From the NCBI GenBank assembly GCA_017646005.1, contig JAGCNJ010000018.1, forward strand, positions 1-44,418: 44,418 nucleotides of DNA, written 5' to 3'. The translations under genes and the position numbers were made by a program. The notes beneath the pieces are model-generated. The model saw only the letters and a list, made by a program, of their open reading frames with translations, was not told the origin of the DNA and made no database searches. The stretch is from Clostridia bacterium. GTDB lineage: Bacteria > Bacillota > Clostridia > Oscillospirales > CAG-272. How positions within the stretch are numbered: position 1 is the stretch's first letter; each line of letters starts with the position of its first letter. This document shows, piece by piece, positions 23,437 through 31,148 of this stretch.

Positions 23437-24150
23437 ATGGACGATAAAAAGAAGAGAATCCTCATCGTAGAGGACGAGAAAAACATCGCGTATACCTTAG
23501 CTTACAATATTATGCAGGCAGGCTACACCTGCGACATCGCATCCGATGGCGAGGAAGGTCTGAAAAAGGCTCTTACAGACACCTACGATCTTATCCTACT
23601 TGACCTGATGCTTCCCAAAATGGATGGCTTTACCGTATGTAAAAACGTAAGGGAAAAGCTCTCTACTCCCATTATAATCCTGACGGCACGTGTTGAAGAG
23701 GTCGACAAGATTATGGGTCTTGACACGGGTGCGGACGATTACGTTACAAAGCCCTTCTCCGTCAACGAGCTTCTTTCTCGTATCAGAGCCAACATCAGAA
23801 GAAGCGCAGGCGAGGTCGTTGCGGCAGGCGCTTCGGGCACAGGTGAGATAATCGAGATCAGAGGTCTCAAAATAGACACGTCTCACTACTCGGTCGAGCT
23901 TAACGGCAAGCCTATTGACGACATAACGAAAAAGGATTATGAGATACTCGTTCTGCTTGCTAAAAATCCGGGCAAGGTATTCACCTTTGAGGAAATCTGC
24001 AGCAAGGTCTGGGGCTACGATTTCTGCGGTGAGGATGAAAAGCAGACTGTTACCACTGCAGTGCACCGTCTGCGCGCAAAGCTGGAAAGTGATTCCCAGA
24101 ACCCCGAATACGTGCACAACAAGCGCGGTGTCGGATATTATCTCAAATAA
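23437..24150 (+). CDS. walR: OmpR-family response regulator, WalR-like
   Basis: This 237-residue protein has a receiver domain (1-125) with the acidic pair Glu12-Asp13, phospho-acceptor Asp56 in LLDLMLP and Lys in TKPF (about 107), followed by a winged-helix DNA-binding domain (about 145-237, ending with the recognition helix and KRGVGYYLK). The best family fit is WalR/YycF, the master regulator of wall metabolism, because the kinase and YycH/YycI-like genes follow in the classical order. PhoP/PhoB is the alternative. The ATG has an AAAGGAT site. Confidence 0.88.
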   Translation: MDDKKKRILIVEDEKNIAYTLAYNIMQAGYTCDIASDGEEGLKKALTDTYDLILLDLMLPKMDGFTVCKNVREKLSTPIIILTARVEEVDKIMGLDTGADDYVTKPFSVNELLSRIRANIRRSAGEVVAAGASGTGEIIEIRGLKIDTSHYSVELNGKPIDDITKKDYEILVLLAKNPGKVFTFEEICSKVWGYDFCGEDEKQTVTTAVHRLRAKLESDSQNPEYVHNKRGVGYYLK

Positions 24151-24170
24151 CAGGACGGCTTTGCTACTTT

Positions 24171-25973
24171 ATGAAAACGAGTTTATATTTTAAGATTATA
24201 CTTATTTTAGTTCTGTTTATCGTTACGGTAATGACCTTCAGCGGAGTCGTTTTGCTCAACAACGTAACAAACTTCCATATGCTTGATTTCTACGACAGTA
24301 TGGAGGAATTGTTCGCGGATGGCTCCGAGCTCACCGATTCGCTTTCAAATGCTCTTGACAGCGAAAGCTACGCGGAGGATTTCAAGCATATACTCGATTC
24401 CTACAGCGGTGCTCTCGGCATTGACGATTACAGAAACTTTTATATCCTTGATTCGGCAGGAAAATATATCGACGGAACAGACGACAGACTTGGTATATCA
24501 CTTGAAAAGACACCGAATATAATTGCCGCACTGAGCGGCAAGGACGGCGGAAAAGTACACTCTGACGCGGGATATGCGGACTTTGCCTACGCTGTAAAGA
24601 ACGGCAACAGGACTGCGCTTGTATACATCAAGGACTCGATGGATGAGATGCAAAGATTTATATGGATACTCTTCTCCATCATCCTTCAGACAATGCTTTT
24701 AAGCCTTGTCTTTGCAATATTGCTTGCGTTTTTCCTTTCAAAAGCTATCACTTCTCCTATCAAAAACATTACGGAAAGCGCCATGCAGCTTCGTGAGGGT
24801 GACTTCGAGCACGATATCGAGGTACACTCCGAGGACGAGATCGGTCTCCTTTCGATCACCTTCAACGAGATGAAAGCAGCACTTAAAAACACTCTTGATG
24901 CTGCCTCCGACGAGAGAAGCAAGCTTGAAACCGTGTTCACCTATCTTCGTGACGGAGTTATCGCATTTACAGAGGACGGCCGCGTTTTGCATATAAACCG
25001 TTCCGCAATCGATCTTTTCGGCGATGCTTACACACCGGCATTCAACATAGACCGCTTCATCAAGCTTCTCAATATGGACAAGCCCTCAAACGATTCAAGA
25101 AGATCCAAGCCTGAAATGGATCCTATGGTCGAAAGCGATATTATGTATAACGGACGTGTGCTAAACATCAACTTCGGTAACGTCAAATACAATGAAAACA
25201 ATACTTCACGCGACGGTATACTCGTGGTCATCCACGATATAACGGGCCGTTACGAGCTTGAAAAATCAAGACGTGAATTCGTTGCCAACGTGTCTCATGA
25301 AATGCGTACACCGCTTACAAGTATACGCGGTGCATGCGAAACGATGCTTCAGGATGAAAATATGCCCGAAGATTTCAGAAAGGTATTCCTTAATATGGCA
25401 CTCACAGAGTGTGACAGAATGACTAACATCGTTTCCGACCTCTTGACTCTTTCAAGACTTGACAACAAAAAGACAAGGTGGAAGATCTCAAGATACAGCA
25501 TCGCAGATTCTCTCAAGCACGTCACAGACGTGATAAGAGTAGATGCAAACAACCACAGGCATAAGCTCTCGCTTGCAGTCACTCCCGGACTTCCGGAGAT
25601 AAGTGCTGACCGCGAACGCATTGAGCAGGTGCTTATCAACATTATGTCAAACTCGGTAAAATACACTCCCGACGGCGGTATTATAACCGTAACCGCATCC
25701 GAAAAGGACGCATCTCACGTTGAAATAGTGATCTCTGACAACGGTATGGGTATCCCCAAGGAAGACCTTGCGCGCATATTCGAGCGTTTCTACAGAGTTG
25801 AAAAATCAAGGACCTCAGAAACCGGCGGAACAGGTCTCGGTCTTGCTATCGCACGTGAGATCGTACTCGCTCACAACGGCGATATCACTATCGACAGTGA
25901 GCTTGAAAAGGGTACGAGCGTAACCATAACTCTTCCGGTAAACACCCCTCTCAGATCAACAGACGAAGACTAA
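24171..25973 (+). CDS. walK: Sensor histidine kinase, WalK-like
   Basis: This 600-residue kinase has TM1 (about 7-29), an extracellular sensor domain (about 30-163), TM2 (about 165-190), HAMP (about 192-245), PAS (about 255-365), HisKA with FVANVSHEMRTPL (phospho-acceptor His376) and HATPase with the N box (IMSNSVKYTPDGG), the G1 box DNGMGIPKED, F box FERFYR and G2 box GGTGLGLAI. This is the WalK/YycG domain order. It lies 21 bases after walR and is followed by two membrane proteins like YycH and YycI that control WalK. The ATG has no strong ribosome site, perhaps coupled to walR. Confidence 0.9.
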   Translation: MKTSLYFKIILILVLFIVTVMTFSGVVLLNNVTNFHMLDFYDSMEELFADGSELTDSLSNALDSESYAEDFKHILDSYSGALGIDDYRNFYILDSAGKYIDGTDDRLGISLEKTPNIIAALSGKDGGKVHSDAGYADFAYAVKNGNRTALVYIKDSMDEMQRFIWILFSIILQTMLLSLVFAILLAFFLSKAITSPIKNITESAMQLREGDFEHDIEVHSEDEIGLLSITFNEMKAALKNTLDAASDERSKLETVFTYLRDGVIAFTEDGRVLHINRSAIDLFGDAYTPAFNIDRFIKLLNMDKPSNDSRRSKPEMDPMVESDIMYNGRVLNINFGNVKYNENNTSRDGILVVIHDITGRYELEKSRREFVANVSHEMRTPLTSIRGACETMLQDENMPEDFRKVFLNMALTECDRMTNIVSDLLTLSRLDNKKTRWKISRYSIADSLKHVTDVIRVDANNHRHKLSLAVTPGLPEISADRERIEQVLINIMSNSVKYTPDGGIITVTASEKDASHVEIVISDNGMGIPKEDLARIFERFYRVEKSRTSETGGTGLGLAIAREIVLAHNGDITIDSELEKGTSVTITLPVNTPLRSTDED

Positions 25974-25992
25974 GTCACAGGAGTAAAAACAA

Positions 25993-27399
25993 GTGAAAAA
26001 GAATTTCAGAGATCTGATACTCAACTTAATAATTGCTCTGCTGGCTTTTTCAATGATCGTCCTGTTACTTACGTACGCAGGCAGAAAAGCTGACAGGGAA
26101 AGCTCCGAATCCAACGTGTTCGATAAGCTTTGGATCATCGGTGATTACGACGAATCCGCTTTTTCTGCGTTAAACGCTTCTCTTTGCACTCCCGAGCTTA
26201 TCGCATACAAGCAGCCGGGCTCCCAGCCCGGCGCGCTGTACGCTGATGAAGAAACTATATCCACGGTATATTCGGTATTATCCGACACAGTGCTTGACGT
26301 ATTCGGTGCAGACAGCGTATGCATATCCGATAATATTGATGCAAAGGCACTTGCAAATGAGCTTGCAAACGCACAAAGCTATATTCTTTATGAATACAGC
26401 GCAGATATTCCCTTCCCGTACATCTATGCTTTAGCAACAGGCGAAAGCTCGGTAGACGTAAGCTCACGCGCAGACGGCAAGGCTGCATATATTTCAAAGC
26501 TCGCGCTTATTTTAAGCGAAGGAGAGGATAACAGCGTTTATTACAGCCCTGTAGCCTTCGACAGCAATGGCGGCGCATACCGCTTTGAAAAAAAGGATAA
26601 AACTCCCTACGTTCTCCCCGGCTCTGATATAATCCATCTTTACGCATATGCTTCAAGCTTTGAACGGGTAAAGTTTTACGCAAACACTCAAAACGGTTCT
26701 CTTTCTACCGAGATCATACATCCCGGCATCACCTATGCCCCTTTGAGTGCAAGCCCGTCAAGCGCATTCCTTGAGCTTGACAACGATATCATCAAAACAG
26801 CATTTCTTGAGCTTTTTGAACTCAATCCCGAAAAGCTCAACAGCTTTGTTGAAAGAGACGGCACAACAGTATTTATAGGTACAGCTGAAAGACTTTCGGT
26901 TGCACCCGACGGTATTATTGAGTTTGAATCAAATAACGAGCCTATGCCGTTAAACTCAATACTCGGCTATACTCCGGGCAAAAACAACTCATACACCCTT
27001 TTTGATATGCTTAAGGCAACCGACCTTCTCATATCCCGATTCAGATCTGCTTATCCGGAATATATAGGTAAAAACGCAAGCATCAAGCTTACCGGAGTTT
27101 ACAAGGGAGACGGCGAATATACGGACAGCCCGATATTTGAATACTCATATTTCTATGAAGGTATGCGTATAGATACCGAGCCCGCATTCAGATTCGTGTT
27201 TACTTCAACCGGTGTCAGTGCAATACGCATAAACTCGCTTGGCTTTGCCCCGCTTGCACAAAGACGCTCCACACTTTCAAAGAGCACCGTGTTTGACCGT
27301 ATAGCACTCAGGTTTTCAGACGACATCAGCGTTCGTCCTATTTATACTCTTTCGGAAAACGGTGTGTACGAGCTTGAGTGGGCGGCTTACGTAAGTTAA
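25993..27399 (+). CDS. yycH: YycH-like regulator of the WalK kinase
   Basis: This 468-residue protein has a short cytoplasmic start, one membrane helix (about 9-30) and a large outer part, the YycH layout. Sequence identity to characterised YycH proteins is low by eye, so the call rests on topology, length (usually about 450 residues) and position directly after walK. The start is GTG 25993 with CAGGAG upstream. YycH and YycI form a membrane complex that adjusts WalK activity. Confidence 0.72.
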   Translation: MKKNFRDLILNLIIALLAFSMIVLLLTYAGRKADRESSESNVFDKLWIIGDYDESAFSALNASLCTPELIAYKQPGSQPGALYADEETISTVYSVLSDTVLDVFGADSVCISDNIDAKALANELANAQSYILYEYSADIPFPYIYALATGESSVDVSSRADGKAAYISKLALILSEGEDNSVYYSPVAFDSNGGAYRFEKKDKTPYVLPGSDIIHLYAYASSFERVKFYANTQNGSLSTEIIHPGITYAPLSASPSSAFLELDNDIIKTAFLELFELNPEKLNSFVERDGTTVFIGTAERLSVAPDGIIEFESNNEPMPLNSILGYTPGKNNSYTLFDMLKATDLLISRFRSAYPEYIGKNASIKLTGVYKGDGEYTDSPIFEYSYFYEGMRIDTEPAFRFVFTSTGVSAIRINSLGFAPLAQRRSTLSKSTVFDRIALRFSDDISVRPIYTLSENGVYELEWAAYVS

Positions 27400-27459
27400 A
27401 TGGCTTTGTCGCAAGAACACAAAAAACTGCATAAAATATGTATATAAGGCGGAACTAAC

Positions 27460-28401
27460 GTGAATTTCAAGAATGTCAAGATATTTTTTATAATTCTGCT
27501 CACGGCGGTAAATCTCTTACTTCTGTTCGGATTGCTTTATTCAGGCAACGCAAATGCACGCATAGACGAAGAGACCGTGTCCAACATCACAAGTATTTTA
27601 TCCGAAAACGGAATATCTGCAAATAATCAGACTATACCGAGAGAGGTATACAGCTCCGGTATAATTGAGATCCCCTTTGACAGCGGATACTACGAGCGTG
27701 TTGCAAGCGCTGTAAGTGCCTGCGAAAGGGAAAGCATAAATATTATGCCGGACAACAATATCAGACTGATTATGACAAACGGAGACAGCTATAATCTTAA
27801 CAGCCGCTTCGGATTCGAGTTTTCGCTTTCCGATACGCAAACTTTAAGCGCGAGCGAATACAAGGCTATGCTCTTGTCAGAGGAAAGCATAAAAGCGGCA
27901 GATCTTTCACCGGCAAGTCTCTCATCAAAGGAAAAAAAGCTTGTTACAAAGCTTCTTTATCCGGAAAAGCTTAACTACACCGATTCAGAGTTTTCTTTTA
28001 ACATATCCTCGGTATACGCAGGAAACGGCTACAAGCTCGCAGTATGCGATCAGACGATCGAGGGTGCCGGCATACACTCGCACAGAATGTACGTTGAAAT
28101 CAAGGACTCACAGATAACCCGCGCCTCAGGTACGTGGTTTTTCCCGGAAATTACCGAAAAGTATTCATATGAGCTTTACGACCAGCTTTCGGTTCTTTTC
28201 GAGGAGATCGACCGCAAAAAATTACGTGAGCAGACGGGCAATACCGTTGACGCATACACCATAACCGATATGAACTTTACATATTGCATCTATTGGAATT
28301 CACGTCAGGACGGTCTGTACTTCATCCCCGCATGGAAGATAGCTACCGACAGCGGTGAGACCCGCGTTTATAATGCGGTCAACTGTGAATTGTATGAATA
28401 A
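27460..28401 (+). CDS. yycI: YycI-like regulator of the WalK kinase
   Basis: This 313-residue protein has an N-terminal membrane helix (about 7-28, opening with MNFKNVKIFFIILL as in YycI) and an outer domain (about 35-313) with two similar halves expected for the YycH/YycI fold. The SILSENGI segment near 45-52 matches the family's first outer helix. The start is GTG 27460 with AAGGCGGA upstream. Last gene of the Wal cluster; the protease gene yycJ/walJ that often follows is absent here, and murA follows instead from its own promoter. Confidence 0.75.
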   Translation: MNFKNVKIFFIILLTAVNLLLLFGLLYSGNANARIDEETVSNITSILSENGISANNQTIPREVYSSGIIEIPFDSGYYERVASAVSACERESINIMPDNNIRLIMTNGDSYNLNSRFGFEFSLSDTQTLSASEYKAMLLSEESIKAADLSPASLSSKEKKLVTKLLYPEKLNYTDSEFSFNISSVYAGNGYKLAVCDQTIEGAGIHSHRMYVEIKDSQITRASGTWFFPEITEKYSYELYDQLSVLFEEIDRKKLREQTGNTVDAYTITDMNFTYCIYWNSRQDGLYFIPAWKIATDSGETRVYNAVNCELYE

Positions 28402-28470
28402 ATGTTAAAAAAGTGTGTATAAAGAGTAAAAAAACCATACATCGCTATTCCAATTATTAATAAAGTATGA

Positions 28471-28476
28471 TATAAT
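28471..28476 (+). promoter_or_regulatory. Extended -10 promoter of murA
   Basis: TGATATAAT gives a perfect TATAAT with a TG extension; the -35 17 bases upstream is a weak TTCCAA (28448-28453). The resulting leader is about 155 bases and holds an imperfect hairpin closed by GCACC (28547-28551) and GGTGC. Confidence 0.55.
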
Positions 28477-28635
28477 TTATGAGGATAATTGTGCGCTGAT
28501 GCAGTATTATGCTGTAAATCTGCCAAGTGACGATTGTCCTTCGCTTTGATAAAGCTGCACCTTATCTGCCGGCATACGATAATGGTGCTTGATATAAACG
28601 TAAAATACAAGAATGCCGAGAAACGAGATTTATAC

Positions 28636-29925
28636 ATGGAAAAGATCGTTATTGAATCTTCACGCCCACTGTATGGCAGTATAGATATCAACGGTGCTAA
28701 AAACGCCGCTATACCGATAATTTTCGCTTCGCTTATTACCGAAACCAAATGTATTATAGAAAATCTCCCCACCATCAGCGACGTCAAGCTTTCGCTTGAG
28801 ATACTTGAAGCAATGGGCTGTGAGATAAAAATGCTTTCGGACAATTCGGTCGAAATAGATTCAACTCACGCAAAGCAGGGCACTTCTCCCCGTGACTTAG
28901 CAAGAAAGATGCGCGGATCTTACTATCTTGTCGGTGCTGAGCTTGCAAGATACGGCAAAGCAAGCGTAAGCTTCCCCGGCGGATGCGATTTCGGAACACG
29001 CCCCATAGACCAGCACATCAAGGGCTTTGATGCGCTCGGTGCTTCGACCTCAGTTGAAAACGGAAATATCGAATCTGTCGCACCGGACGGACTGTGCGGA
29101 ACTCATCTTTATTTTGATAACGTCACGGTAGGCGGTACCATCAACGTAATGCTTGCCGCTGTTAAGGCTGTGGGACAAACGGTTATTGAAAACGCGGCAA
29201 GAGAGCCGCATATAGTTGACGTTGCAAACTTCTTAAACTCCTGCGGCGCAAGTATTTCGGGCGCAGGCACGGACGTCATCAAGATCAAAGGCGTAAGTGA
29301 GCTTCACGGCACGACCTATGCGATAATCCCCGATATGATAGAAGCGGGAACTTATATGTGCGCGGCAGCTGCCGCAGGCGGCACGCTCAAGATCACGAAC
29401 GTTATCCCCAAGCACCTTGAGTCCATAACAGCCAAGCTTGAGGAGATGGGCGTTACAGTTACTACTCTCGATGATGCTGTTGTTATTTCGAGAACCGGCT
29501 CTCTCTCTCCGGTAAGGATCAAGACTCTTCCCTATCCCGGTTTCCCGACCGATATGAACCCGCAGTTCAGCGTTCTGCTTTGTCTTGCTGACGGCGTTTC
29601 AACGATGACTGAGGGCATATACGACAACCGCTTCAGATACGTTGATGAATTAAGACGTATGGGAGCAAACATAACGGTTGACGGTAGATGCGCTACGTTT
29701 ACAGGCGGTGCCGAGCTTTCGGGCGCACCTGTACGCGCGGTAGATCTTCGTGCCGGCGCTGCTATGATAATTGCCGCTCTTGCAACAAACGGAAGAACCG
29801 AGATCGAAGATATCAAATATATCGAAAGAGGATATCAGGACATCGTAGGCAAGCTTGCATCGGTCGGTGCGGATATCAAGCGCATCGTCGTTGAAGACGA
29901 AGTCAAGGAAGAAAAGGCTAACTGA
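28636..29925 (+). CDS. murA: UDP-N-acetylglucosamine 1-carboxyvinyltransferase
   Basis: This 429-residue MurA performs the first committed step of peptidoglycan synthesis, adding enolpyruvate to UDP-GlcNAc in the cytoplasm. It has the N-terminal NGAKNAAIPI (about 18-27, with substrate Lys and Asn), the loop with catalytic Cys in PGGCDFGTRPID (the fosfomycin target Cys), RKMRGSYY, PHIVDVANFL and the C-terminal DLRAGAAMIIAAL. The presence of Cys predicts fosfomycin sensitivity of the enzyme. The start at 28636 fits homologues; an in-frame extension to 28534 lies inside the leader. It follows the Wal genes, whose products govern the same wall pathway. Confidence 0.93.
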   Translation: MEKIVIESSRPLYGSIDINGAKNAAIPIIFASLITETKCIIENLPTISDVKLSLEILEAMGCEIKMLSDNSVEIDSTHAKQGTSPRDLARKMRGSYYLVGAELARYGKASVSFPGGCDFGTRPIDQHIKGFDALGASTSVENGNIESVAPDGLCGTHLYFDNVTVGGTINVMLAAVKAVGQTVIENAAREPHIVDVANFLNSCGASISGAGTDVIKIKGVSELHGTTYAIIPDMIEAGTYMCAAAAAGGTLKITNVIPKHLESITAKLEEMGVTVTTLDDAVVISRTGSLSPVRIKTLPYPGFPTDMNPQFSVLLCLADGVSTMTEGIYDNRFRYVDELRRMGANITVDGRCATFTGGAELSGAPVRAVDLRAGAAMIIAALATNGRTEIEDIKYIERGYQDIVGKLASVGADIKRIVVEDEVKEEKAN

Positions 29926-29933
29926 ATATAAGC

Positions 29934-29972
29934 AAAAATCCCGTTGAGGTAAAACCTCAATGGGATTTTTTG
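29934..29972 (+). terminator. Intrinsic terminator of murA
   Basis: AAAAATCCCGTTGAGG and CCTCAATGGGATTTTTT form a 15-16 bp stem (one wobble) with a T tract. Confidence 0.9.
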
Positions 29973-30001
29973 TTTTAGTAAGATTTAACAGTCTTTGCGT
30001 T

Positions 30002-30032
30002 GAATAACAATTAAGTACCAAAGGCAATACTT
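30002..30032 (+). promoter_or_regulatory. SigF/SigG-type forespore promoter of sigG
   Basis: GAATA (30002-30006) and GGCAATACTT (30023-30032) are separated by 16 bases. The second matches the SigF -10 consensus GGNNAWAMTT at every position and the first differs from GYATA at one base. In B. subtilis the same gene is switched on by SigF. Confidence 0.65.
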
Positions 30033-30060
30033 ATTTTAACAATTGCACGGAGGTACTGTC

Positions 30061-30834
30061 GTGTACTATAACAAGGTTGAAATATGCGGTGTTAACACCG
30101 CCAAGCTTAAGACTTTGACTTCAGAGGAAAAACGCGAGCTTTTATTAAAGGCAAAGGAGGGGGATCTTGTCGCAAGGGCAAAGCTTATTGACGGAAATTT
30201 AAGACTTGTTTTAAGTATCATACAGCGATTTACAAACAGGGGAGAAAACCTCGACGATCTCTTTCAGGTAGGATGCATCGGGCTTATCAAGGCTGTAGAC
30301 AACTTCAACACCGAGCTTGACGTAAAATTCAGCACCTATGCCGTCCCGATGATAATTGGCGAGGTGCGGCGATATTTAAGGGACAACAACGCTATCAGGG
30401 TCAGCCGATCGGTACGTGATCTTGCATACCGTGCGCTTCAAGCACGTGAGCAATTGGCTGCAACGATGTCAAAAGAGCCAAGCGTTGAGGAGATAGCAAA
30501 GCTTCTGGGAGAAAACAAAAGCGAGGTCACGGCGGCACTCGAAGCCATCGTTGAGCCTATATCACTTTTCGATCCCGTATACTCGGACGGAACCGATTCT
30601 ATCTACGTTATGGATCAGATCAGCGACACCGAAAACACAGATGAAAGCTGGCTTGAGGATATTGCTCTCAAGGAAGCCATGAAAAAGCTTTCGCCGCGCG
30701 AAAAGAAGATAGTCAATATGCGTTTTTACAAGGGCAAGACGCAGATGGAGATAGCCGACGAGATAGGCATCTCGCAGGCGCAGGTGAGCCGTCTTGAAAA
30801 GGGTGCGCTTGACCGCATCAAAAAACAAATGTAG
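30061..30834 (+). CDS. sigG: Forespore-specific sigma factor SigG
   Basis: This 257-residue sigma-70 family protein opens with KVEICGVNTAKLKTL, the SigG signature that also carries anti-sigma contact residues. Region 2 (about 35-105: NLRLVLSIIQRF, DLFQVGCIGLIKAVDNF, KFSTYAVPMIIGEVRR), region 3 and region 4 (about 200-257, TQMEIADEIGISQAQVSRLE as the helix-turn-helix) are complete. It drives late forespore genes. The start is GTG 30061 with GGAGG; a TTG six codons upstream overlaps that site. Together with its SigF-type promoter this argues that the organism sporulates. Confidence 0.93.
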   Translation: MYYNKVEICGVNTAKLKTLTSEEKRELLLKAKEGDLVARAKLIDGNLRLVLSIIQRFTNRGENLDDLFQVGCIGLIKAVDNFNTELDVKFSTYAVPMIIGEVRRYLRDNNAIRVSRSVRDLAYRALQAREQLAATMSKEPSVEEIAKLLGENKSEVTAALEAIVEPISLFDPVYSDGTDSIYVMDQISDTENTDESWLEDIALKEAMKKLSPREKKIVNMRFYKGKTQMEIADEIGISQAQVSRLEKGALDRIKKQM

Positions 30835-31063
30835 GCCCGGAGTCCGGGCTGACACAGCGCGCGTGGAGTTTATGCAAGCTTTAAGTCCCAAGCCCATACC
30901 CCCGACATCGGTAGAATTTTAAGAAGTGACAATTGGGGTAGCACCCGCAGGCATAGCGCGGCCCGGAGTCTGGGCTGACACAGCGCGTGGCGGGTAGCAC
31001 CCGCGGGCATACAACGCGTAGAATTTATGCAAATTTCAAGCCCTAAACCCATACCCCAACATC
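30835..31063. repeat. GC-rich imperfect direct duplication downstream of sigG
   Basis: No gene is seen in 30835-31148. Three segments occur twice: GCCCGGAGTC(C/T)GGGCTGACAC-AGCGCG at 30835 and 30961; G(A/G)(A/G)TTTATGCAA...CCCATACCCC at 30866-30909 and 31021-31063; and GGGTAGCACCCGC(A/G)GGCAT at 30936 and 30992. The first part can fold on itself (GCCCGGA/TCCGGGC). The order differs between copies, so the region is a mosaic of duplications. It is clearly more GC-rich than its surroundings. Confidence 0.75.
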
Positions 31064-31092
31064 TCATTAAGCAAAAACAGTCACAACCACAA

Positions 31093-31127
31093 AAACACCC
31101 CGACAGATATATCAACTGTCGGGGTGT
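31093..31127 (-). terminator. Intrinsic terminator of the SLH-protein operon
   Basis: ACACCCCGACAG and CTGTCGGGGTGT form a perfect 12-bp stem; on the minus strand a TTTTTG tract follows. Confidence 0.88.
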
Positions 31128-31148
31128 CCTACTTATATCAACTTAAAT

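Noticed and set aside
30870..31115. Minus-strand open frame in the GC-rich region
   Set aside because: It consists of the duplicated non-coding blocks, with repeated peptide fragments and no recognisable domain.
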